Under the pieces are notes generated by a model. It was given only the letters and a program-made list of their open reading frames with translations. It ran no database searches and was not told the DNA's origin. A DNA stretch of 64,000 nucleotides from Sporolactobacillus kofuensis (GTDB taxonomy: Bacteria > Bacillota > Bacilli > Bacillales > Sporolactobacillaceae), in assembly GCF_042660205.1 (NCBI RefSeq), contig NZ_JBHSTQ010000001.1, positions 310,001-374,000 on the forward strand. The letters are read 5' to 3'. Below are positions 58,023 to 64,000 of the stretch, piece after piece (position 1 is the stretch's first letter; every line of letters starts with the position of its first letter). A program made the translations under genes and the position numbers.

Positions 58023-58991
58023 ATGGCGGAACAAAAATGGCCGAAACATTTCGGCCCGGATAAACGATATTATTCTTGGAATACCTATCTAAGGCACAAG
58101 TTTGGAAGCAAAGTTTTTAAGGTGCCTCTTGATGGCGGCTTCGACTGTCCCAATCGTGATGGAAAAATAGCATGGGGTGGGTGCACCTTCTGCAGTCAGA
58201 AAGGGTCCGGGGACTTTGCAGGAAATCGTCGTGACGACCTGATCACTCAATTCAACACCATTAAAGACAAGATGAAAGCCAAATGGCCCCATGCAGACAA
58301 GTATATCGGCTACTTTCAAGCGTTCTCAAATACATATGCGCCTGTGGATGTGTTGCGCGAAAGCTATGAAGTCGTTTTAGAACAAGAAGGTGTCATTGGT
58401 CTTTCAATTGCAACGCGTCCGGACTGCCTGCCGGATGATGTCGTTGACTATTTGGCTGACTTAAATCAACGCACTTTCCTTTGGCTAGAATTAGGGCTTC
58501 AAACTGTACATGACGAAACTGGTCGTCTAATTAACCGCGCACATGATTTTGACTGCTTTGTTGAAGGTGTAGAGAAATTACGCCGCCATCATATACCGGT
58601 TTGTGTTCATATTATTGACGGACTGCCTCGAGAAACCCCGGAAATGATGCTTGAAACCGCAAAAGCAGTGGCTAAGCTTGATGTACAAGGGATTAAAATT
58701 CATCTGCTCCATTTGCTGAAAAAAACAGCAATGGTAAAACAATACGAAAAAGGTATGCTTCAATTTCTCGATTTCAAAACCTATGTCAATCTTGTCTGTG
58801 ATCAACTTGAAATTCTCCCGCCTGAAATGATCATCCATAGATTAACCGGTGACGGTCCTGCCGACCTGATGATTGGTCCGATGTGGAGTCTCAACAAATG
58901 GGAAGTTCTCGACGCAATTGATGAAGAATTAGCCAGAAGAGACAGTTGGCAAGGAAAATATGCAAAATCACCCATTCATCGTTCGCTCTAA
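58023..58991 (+). CDS. ytqA: Radical SAM protein YtqA (TIGR01212 family)
   Basis: 322-residue radical SAM enzyme. The cluster cysteines are Cys42, Cys54 and Cys57 (DCPNRDGKIAWGGCTFC), a C-x11-C-x2-C spacing typical of the TIGR01212/Elp3-like group. Other blocks are YFQAFSNTYAPVDVLRE, GLSIATRPDCLPDDV, WLELGLQTVHDET and HIIDGLPRETPEMM. In Gram-positives YtqA has been linked with methyltransferase YtqB to the mnm5s2U34 tRNA pathway (names MnmL/MnmM, from memory). Here no ytqB follows. The ATG is ten bases after GAAGGGAG. Its stop overlaps the convergent ytpB by four bases. Confidence 0.92.
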   Translation: MAEQKWPKHFGPDKRYYSWNTYLRHKFGSKVFKVPLDGGFDCPNRDGKIAWGGCTFCSQKGSGDFAGNRRDDLITQFNTIKDKMKAKWPHADKYIGYFQAFSNTYAPVDVLRESYEVVLEQEGVIGLSIATRPDCLPDDVVDYLADLNQRTFLWLELGLQTVHDETGRLINRAHDFDCFVEGVEKLRRHHIPVCVHIIDGLPRETPEMMLETAKAVAKLDVQGIKIHLLHLLKKTAMVKQYEKGMLQFLDFKTYVNLVCDQLEILPPEMIIHRLTGDGPADLMIGPMWSLNKWEVLDAIDEELARRDSWQGKYAKSPIHRSL

Positions 58992-60055
58992 ATGCTTTGC
59001 CTGATTCGACGGTACAACCAACCGTTTACAAAGAAGAACAAGCCTCTACTGCCGGATTTACGAATTAATTTTCGAGCAAGAACACGTACATTGCGTTGTC
59101 TTGCTACTTTTTGATCGGCAAGATAGATACCGAGCAGACCTCGATTAATCATTTTATGAAACTGTTTATCCGGCATGGTTTCAATAGCGCGATCTGCTTC
59201 CTCAATAAAATGTTTGAAGCGATTGATCATTTCATCATCGTTGCGATAATACGAACAGAAGTTGAGATCTCCTTCAATGCGATCTTCTTCTTGATCGATG
59301 AAATAATCCATGAGGATATGTAAACCCTGCACCCATGGAAAATAACTGTCCTTGATTTGATCAACCAGATGAACCATCTCTCTCCCTCGTGCGGCGGCGT
59401 ACGACACAATACAGAAGATGCCTAGCGTTGATCCGGAACAAGCCGCAAATTCGTACCAGCTCATCTCAGGAAGATGAGCTTTATTTTTTTGGAACCAAGC
59501 AACCAGTCTTGGCACACGCTGATCTTTTTTTACATGCTTGTGTACTTGCAAATCACAATAAAATCCGGCTAATTCATGCAGTGCTGGTTGAATGATTGAG
59601 CGTGCGGAAATGTCTGCTAATACATCCTGGCAAGTGGAGACGAGCGCACACAAATAGCCGCCGTCCGCACATTCACCGCGGAATCGATAATAATCGATCA
59701 TTTTAGATCCTGGTGTGAGCGCATCAATCATTGATTGGTGTAGGCAGCGAAAGTCCTCGGGATCCAGTGACACACTTCGATCGCATAAGTTGTCAAGATA
59801 ATCACTGATTGTCTGATACGCAACGATAAAAGTGATAAGTTCACGCTGCTTCTGATCAGCCAGGAGACTGTATATTGCTCCGCCCTCACAATGAAAAGTT
59901 TTCGTTCTAATACTTGCCAATGCTTGCTTTCTTAATTCCAGATCTGGAATGGCGTGTGCTTTCTGTGTCCATTTATCAAGTTCTTCATGGACGGAAGGTA
60001 ACACTTTTCGATAAATCTGTGCCATTAAGATTAATGGTCCCGACGGTACAGTCAT
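58988..60055 (-). CDS. ytpB: Tetraprenyl-beta-curcumene synthase
   Basis: Terpene cyclase of the DUF2600/YtpB family, 355 residues, converting tetraprenyl (or heptaprenyl) diphosphate to beta-curcumene-type C35 terpenes that YtpB-SqhC turn into sporulenes in B. subtilis. Acidic metal motifs are present: DYLDNLCD (85-92) and DYFIDQEEDR (about 250-259), with NFCSYY after. The ATG at 60055 has AAGGAGG eight bases upstream; an earlier in-frame codon lies before that site. No squalene-hopene cyclase gene is in the window. Convergent with ytqA. Confidence 0.92.
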   Translation of the reverse strand: MTVPSGPLILMAQIYRKVLPSVHEELDKWTQKAHAIPDLELRKQALASIRTKTFHCEGGAIYSLLADQKQRELITFIVAYQTISDYLDNLCDRSVSLDPEDFRCLHQSMIDALTPGSKMIDYYRFRGECADGGYLCALVSTCQDVLADISARSIIQPALHELAGFYCDLQVHKHVKKDQRVPRLVAWFQKNKAHLPEMSWYEFAACSGSTLGIFCIVSYAAARGREMVHLVDQIKDSYFPWVQGLHILMDYFIDQEEDRIEGDLNFCSYYRNDDEMINRFKHFIEEADRAIETMPDKQFHKMINRGLLGIYLADQKVARQRNVRVLARKLIRKSGSRGLFFFVNGWLYRRIRQSI

Positions 60056-60246
60056 CTTCACGACCTCCTTACAAATCAATCAATCATCAAAGACTAGCGG
60101 TACGAAAAACGATAAAAGTCTCATTGCCTGCAAAGATTATTATTTTTTATGACCGACTCTTCACAAGGATCCCGATGAGTTCTTATTTTTCTCATGATTA
60201 ATCCTAGTATAACAAACGTTCTCTAAACTTATGTAACTGTATATCA

Positions 60247-60288
60247 AATAAAAATCGCTTTCCCTTAACTTGCAAGGAAAGCGATTTT
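60247..60288 (-). terminator. Terminator after metK
   Basis: On the minus strand AAAATCGCTTTCC and GGAAAGCGATTTT form a perfect 13-base stem around a 12-base loop, followed by TATTTG. Confidence 0.92.
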
Positions 60289-60295
60289 GTAACGA

Positions 60296-61519
60296 TTAGG
60301 AATGAGTTTGAGTACTTGAGAGCACTTGCTGTTTCAACAGATCCGCTTTGTCTGTTTTCTCCCATGGAAGTTCAATGTCTGTACGTCCGAAATGCCCGTA
60401 TACCGAAGTCTGCCGGTAAATCGGTCGACGTAAATCCAGCATTTTAATAATCCCTGCCGGCCTCAGATCGAAATTATGACGAATGAGTTGAACGAGTTGT
60501 TCTTCAGTTGCCTTGCCGGTGCCAAATGTATCAACAGAAATTGAAACAGGTTCAGCAACACCAATGGCATAAGCAAGCTGGACTTCACACTTTTCAGCAA
60601 GTCCTGCAGCCACAATGTTTTTTGCAACATACCTTGCTGCGTATGAGGCAGAACGATCAACTTTTGTTGCATCCTTTCCTGAGAATGCACCGCCTCCATG
60701 CCGTGCATATCCGCCGTAGGTATCTACAATAATTTTACGTCCAGTGAGCCCTGCATCGCCTTGGGGTCCGCCAATGACAAAGCGACCGGTCGGATTAATA
60801 AAAAATTTCGTTTTTGAATCAATCAATTTTTCAGGAACCGTTGGACGAATAACAAATTCATGCAAATCTTTTTTTATTTGTGCTTCTGTCACATCGGGAT
60901 CATGTTGTGCGGAAATGACAATGGTATCGATACGTTCCGGATGACCGTCTTCATCGTACTCAACAGTGACCTGGGTTTTACCATCCGGGCGGAGATAGCT
61001 AATGGTTTTGTCTTTTCGAACATCAGCCAAACGTTTTGCCAATTTATGTGCAAGCGCTATTGGTAAAGGCATCAGTTCCGGTGTTTCATTGACTGCGAAA
61101 CCGAACATCAACCCCTGATCACCAGCTCCGATCGCTTCAATTTGATCTTCGGTCATCGTGCCTTCACGAGCTTCAAGTGCCTGATTTACACCTTGCGCAA
61201 TATCTGCCGACTGCTCTTCGATTGAAGTTAGAATGGCACAGTTAGACGCATCGAACCCATATTTCGCATTATCATAGCCGATCTCCTGAATCGTCTGACG
61301 AACTACTTTAGGAATATCTACATAGGTAGATGTTGAAATTTCACCTGTAACAAGCACGAGTCCGGTATTGACCACAGTCTCACATGCAACCCTAGCATTA
61401 GGATCTCCCTTAAGGAGTTCATCAAGAATAGCATCTGAAATTTGGTCACAGATCTTATCCGGATGTCCTTCAGTAACTGATTCAGAAGTGAACAACCGTC
61501 TTGAATACTTCTTCGTCAT
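60296..61519 (-). CDS. metK: S-adenosylmethionine synthetase
   Basis: Makes SAM from methionine and ATP. 407 residues. Motifs: FTSESVTEGHPDKICDQISD, the signature GAGDQGLMFGFA and the P-loop-like GGGAFSGKDATKVDRSAAY-type segment (seen as GGGAFSGKDATKVDRSASY), with FVIGGPQGDAGLTGRKIIV. AGGGTGA precedes the ATG. Controlled by a SAM-I riboswitch; divergent from pckA as in B. subtilis. Confidence 0.98.
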   Translation of the reverse strand: MTKKYSRRLFTSESVTEGHPDKICDQISDAILDELLKGDPNARVACETVVNTGLVLVTGEISTSTYVDIPKVVRQTIQEIGYDNAKYGFDASNCAILTSIEEQSADIAQGVNQALEAREGTMTEDQIEAIGAGDQGLMFGFAVNETPELMPLPIALAHKLAKRLADVRKDKTISYLRPDGKTQVTVEYDEDGHPERIDTIVISAQHDPDVTEAQIKKDLHEFVIRPTVPEKLIDSKTKFFINPTGRFVIGGPQGDAGLTGRKIIVDTYGGYARHGGGAFSGKDATKVDRSASYAARYVAKNIVAAGLAEKCEVQLAYAIGVAEPVSISVDTFGTGKATEEQLVQLIRHNFDLRPAGIIKMLDLRRPIYRQTSVYGHFGRTDIELPWEKTDKADLLKQQVLSSTQTHS

Positions 61520-61601
61520 TTTTCTTCACCCTGCCTTTCAAACATTATATACAAAATGGTGTCAACGGTACCCAATCCTTATTCTTTTGTTTTCAAGGCA
61601 A

Positions 61602-61775
61602 GAAAAAAGCCCACTCCAATTAAGGAAAGGCCGATTCTTATCGCGTGCCTCTTATTATCAGAAGAAAGGTTATTTTCCTTTCTCTGCAGGTTAGCACCGT
61701 ACCAATTATTTGGCCGGTTGCCGGGCTTCATCGGGCCTGTCCCTCTGCCTACTCGGAATAAGAGCAGCCGTGTAT
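61602..61775 (-). ncRNA. SAM-I (S-box) riboswitch upstream of metK
   Basis: On the minus strand the aptamer shows P1 arms CTCTTAT (61758-61764) and ATAAGAG (61649-61655), the core AGAGGGACAGGCCCGATGAAG, CCGGCAACC and GGTGCTAACCTGCAGA. A terminator GCCTTTCC / GGAGTGGGC with a T run follows (61602-61632). SAM binding should end metK transcription early, giving feedback by the product of MetK. Confidence 0.96.
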
Positions 61776-61782
61776 AAATCAC

Positions 61783-61811
61783 ATCATAACGCAGGGAATT
61801 TAAACTGTCAA
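61783..61811 (-). promoter_or_regulatory. Sigma-A promoter of metK
   Basis: Perfect TTGACA (61806-61811), 17 bases, TATGAT (61783-61788) on the minus strand, just upstream of the S-box aptamer. Confidence 0.85.
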
Positions 61812-61926
61812 CGTATGTTTTCCCTCCAAAATACTTTCTTTGTTGTTCTCTCTGTAACAAATATTTTTTCAGATTGTTTTATCATCAAAAGCTGATTAAA
61901 ATATTAGTAGGTTACATTTCCATTAT

Positions 61927-61937
61927 TGTGCTATACC
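61927..61937 (+). promoter_or_regulatory. Possible CcpN operator at pckA
   Basis: TGTGCTATACC matches 10 of 11 positions of the CcpN site as I recall it, TRTGHYATAYW. CcpN represses pckA and gapB on glucose in B. subtilis. The site is 44 bases before the ATG and contains TATACC, a -10-like sequence. No ccpN gene is in the window. Confidence 0.4.
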
Positions 61938-61980
61938 GTATTGAATAGGTGAACAATTTAATGAAGAAAGGGCTGTTATC

Positions 61981-63567
61981 ATGAATCAATTATTCTCAGA
62001 AACACCCATCTCTGAATTGCTCAAAGTCGGAAATACATTTATTAATCTGTCTGTGCCGGAACTTATTGAACATGCGGTGAAGAAAAATGAAGGCGTTTTA
62101 GCAAGTAATGGTGCACTATGTGTCACAACCGGAAAATACACCGGAAGATCTCCTAAAGACAAATTTATTGTGAAAGATGAACTGACTGAAAACATGATTG
62201 ATTGGAGTCGGAATCAATCCATTAGCGACGACGTCTTCAACACTCTTTATCGGAAACTCACAAATTATTTGTGTATCAAGAAGGACAGGTATGTCTTTAG
62301 AGGGTTTGCCGGTGCAGATCCTGAACATAGCCTATCGATACAAATTATTAATGAATTCGCTTGGCAGAACCTCTTCTGCCGACAGCTGTTTATTGAACCT
62401 TCTAAAGTAAATTTAAATCAATACCATTCACCCTTTACTGTTCTTTCTGTCCCGGGATTTAAAGCCGATCCGGCTACTGATGGGACAAAATCTGAAGCAT
62501 TTATTATTATTTCTATAAAACATCGTGCTGTATTAATTGGAGGTACAGAATATGCCGGTGAGATCAAGAAATCCATATTTACGGTCATGAATTACGTTCT
62601 TCCACAAAAAGGGATCATGCCGATGCATTGTTCGGCAAACCAGGGGAAAGACGGACGTGTTGCGCTATTCTTTGGGCTATCCGGGACAGGAAAGACGACG
62701 CTATCGAATACAACGGATCGCTTATTAATTGGCGATGATGAGCATGGATGGTCGGATCATGGTGTATTTAACATTGAAGGCGGCTGCTATGCCAAAACGA
62801 TGCGACTGACGCAAGCAAAAGAGCCTCAAATATATGCATGTATTCAGTTTGGATCGGTGCTTGAAAATGTTGTGCTTTCAAGTGCCGATCGTACCCCAGA
62901 TTACACGAATGGATCGCTTACAGAGAATACACGTGTTGCTTACTCAATGAGCACTGTAAGAAATGCATTGTCTTCGAGTCAAGGCGGACATCCGAGTACC
63001 ATTATTTTCTTGACCGCAGATGCGTTCGGTGTACTTCCGCCACTAAGTATACTTACGACTGAGCAAGCAATGTATCAATTTCTTTCCGGATATACGAGTA
63101 AACTTGCAGGGACAGAGCGTGGTATTATTGATCCGGAAGCGACGTTTTCAACCTGTTTCGGCGCTCCGTTCATGCCTCTTCAAGCAACGAGCTATGCGAA
63201 ACTCTTAGGCAATTTTATTAACAAATATAATGTAAACGTTTTTATGGTGAATACCGGTTGGATTGGAGGGCCTTTTGGTGTGGGAGAGCGCATCGATCTT
63301 TCCTTTACAAGAAAAATGATCCAGGGTGCATTGGACAACTGTTTAAATGAATGTGATACGGTTAACGATCCTATTTTTGGCTTGCGTATTCCAAAGTCAT
63401 GTCCAGGTGTTCCTAATCATCTTCTTATGCCTTGGAATTCATGGCATAATCAAGAAGCTTATGAACGAGCATCCAAAGCGCTTGCGCATTTGTTTATACG
63501 TAATTTTGAGCGCTTCTCAAACGTTCCGGAACTAATTCGGAGTGCCGGTCCAATAAAAGGTCTATGA
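61981..63567 (+). CDS. pckA: Phosphoenolpyruvate carboxykinase (ATP)
   Basis: Gluconeogenic enzyme: oxaloacetate plus ATP to PEP, CO2 and ADP. 528 residues, the normal length. Motifs: TGKYTGRSPKDKFIV (oxaloacetate site, 50-64), EYAGEIKKSIF, MHCSAN, P-loop FGLSGTGKTTLS (231-242), kinase-2 LLIGDDEHGWSD, GVFNIEGGCYAK and the adenine-site region GGPFGVGERI. AAAGGG precedes the ATG. Divergent from metK, as in B. subtilis; opposing the pyk step encoded at 3848-5290. Confidence 0.97.
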   Translation: MNQLFSETPISELLKVGNTFINLSVPELIEHAVKKNEGVLASNGALCVTTGKYTGRSPKDKFIVKDELTENMIDWSRNQSISDDVFNTLYRKLTNYLCIKKDRYVFRGFAGADPEHSLSIQIINEFAWQNLFCRQLFIEPSKVNLNQYHSPFTVLSVPGFKADPATDGTKSEAFIIISIKHRAVLIGGTEYAGEIKKSIFTVMNYVLPQKGIMPMHCSANQGKDGRVALFFGLSGTGKTTLSNTTDRLLIGDDEHGWSDHGVFNIEGGCYAKTMRLTQAKEPQIYACIQFGSVLENVVLSSADRTPDYTNGSLTENTRVAYSMSTVRNALSSSQGGHPSTIIFLTADAFGVLPPLSILTTEQAMYQFLSGYTSKLAGTERGIIDPEATFSTCFGAPFMPLQATSYAKLLGNFINKYNVNVFMVNTGWIGGPFGVGERIDLSFTRKMIQGALDNCLNECDTVNDPIFGLRIPKSCPGVPNHLLMPWNSWHNQEAYERASKALAHLFIRNFERFSNVPELIRSAGPIKGL

Positions 63568-63627
63568 TTCAAAAATGGATTCATAAACAGACGAAGGACT
63601 TACCATTTCTTATAGCATGAAACCAAA

Positions 63628-63683
63628 AAAGTGTAATAAAACACCCTCGACGTCGGCTTCTTCCCTTGCCCAACCTCGAGGGT
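63628..63683 (-). terminator. Hairpin terminator between pckA and ytkD
   Basis: ACCCTCGA (63643-63650) and TCGAGGGT (63676-63683) are perfect arms, with inner GTTGGGC / GCCGAC pairing. The minus strand continues GTTTTATTACACTTTTTT, so it best serves ytkD; it may also stop pckA. Confidence 0.7.
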
Positions 63684-63721
63684 TTCGTTCAGGCGTTGCA
63701 GTTCGCTTTTCTTTCATGGGG

Positions 63722-64000
63722 CTATACGCGTAACTCAGATACAGGTGTCCATTGCTGTTGGCGAATTGCTTTCATGGATTCAGCAAGAACTTGGTCCTTC
63801 ATTAAGAAACTGAATTTCTTGTTGTCCTTTATCTTGATCGGCAAATGGCTATACAATCTCGGTCCATCTGTTTCCATGTAATCCTGCTTCAAAACAAGTT
63901 GATCAATCTCTGCAAAATATATATTTTTAATGATCTGCTCATTTTTGCCAACAACCTGATATTGGCCAATGTAATAGAGTTGACCAACATGTGCTCCGGT
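63722..64000 (-). CDS. ytkD: Nudix nucleoside triphosphatase YtkD, C-terminal part, cut by window edge
   Basis: The last 92 codons are visible. The read begins TGAHVGQLYYIGQYQVVGKN, i.e. just after the Glu-Glu of the Nudix box, and goes on with KNIYFAEIDQLV, ETDGPRLYSHLP and NKKFSFLMKDQVLAESM, which align with B. subtilis YtkD. That enzyme hydrolyses oxidised and canonical nucleoside triphosphates. The stop codon is TAG at 63722-63724. It is convergent with pckA. The start and the catalytic Nudix residues lie outside the window. Confidence 0.9.
   Translation of the reverse strand, partial: TGAHVGQLYYIGQYQVVGKNEQIIKNIYFAEIDQLVLKQDYMETDGPRLYSHLPIKIKDNKKFSFLMKDQVLAESMKAIRQQQWTPVSELRV

Overview
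The window reads as a chromosome segment of an endospore-forming member of the Bacillales. Evidence: an alpha/beta-type small acid-soluble spore protein, the sporulation pair ytfI-ytfJ, refZ, ezrA, sftA and ccpA, and gene neighbourhoods that follow the Bacillus subtilis citZ-to-ytkD arm. Several genes normally found in that arm are absent from their expected places (ytsJ, tpx, ytxJ and the aroA-type DAHP synthase, tyrS/acsA, ytqB). A complete his operon sits between ytfI and the spore-protein gene. I would guess Sporolactobacillaceae or a relative, but the genus cannot be proven from the window. No rRNA, tRNA, CRISPR array, insertion sequence or prophage was seen.

Layout. 1-8.7 kb (minus strand except ytvI): icd (cut by the window edge), citZ, ytvI(+), fxsA, a hotdog thioesterase, pyk-pfkA and accA-accD. 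8.7-15.4 kb: dnaE, nrnA, ytoI, ytkL. 15.6-20.9 kb: pepQ(+), ackA, ytxK, a possible small ORF, ytfJ, ytfI. 21-27.6 kb: the histidine operon hisZ-G-D-B-H-A-F-I with overlapping genes, a strong promoter and a terminator. 27.8-33.4 kb: SASP gene with a sigma-G promoter, thiI, nifZ-type cysteine desulfurase, ezrA, refZ. 33.6-38.1 kb (plus): free methionine-R-sulfoxide reductase, rpsD with a long structured leader, a class A PBP. 38.2-46.5 kb (minus): ccpA, ytxH, ytxG, murC, sftA, ytpR, ytpQ, a DUF84 NTPase. 46.6-51.4 kb: a PepSY-like small protein, trmB, ytmP, ytlQ, thpR, a CysK-like enzyme. 51.5-53.3 kb: a 193-bp tandem repeat, ytzE and a Gln/Pro-rich coiled-coil protein. 53.3-64 kb: murJ, leuS (Leu T-box), ytqA, ytpB, metK (SAM-I riboswitch), pckA and the end of ytkD.

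How the genes connect. Central carbon metabolism dominates (citrate synthase, isocitrate dehydrogenase, phosphofructokinase, pyruvate kinase, acetate kinase, PEP carboxykinase). The carbon regulator CcpA is encoded here too. A near-consensus cre overlaps the citZ -35 box, a cre-like palindrome lies just downstream of the ytxK-ackA -10 box, and a CcpN-type site lies before pckA. Fatty-acid (accDA), cell-wall (murC, murJ, PBP), division (ezrA, sftA, refZ) and translation (rpsD, leuS, trmB, ytqA, thiI/nifZ) functions fill the rest.

The least explained parts are the GC-rich dispersed repeat (at least three loci, one of them tandemly amplified with about 99% identity between units), the coiled-coil protein next to it, the roughly 220-nt leader of ytzE, and a degenerate-looking NERD-type protein (ytlQ). 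I did not find a clearly new multi-gene system. Most of the window is conserved core genome.
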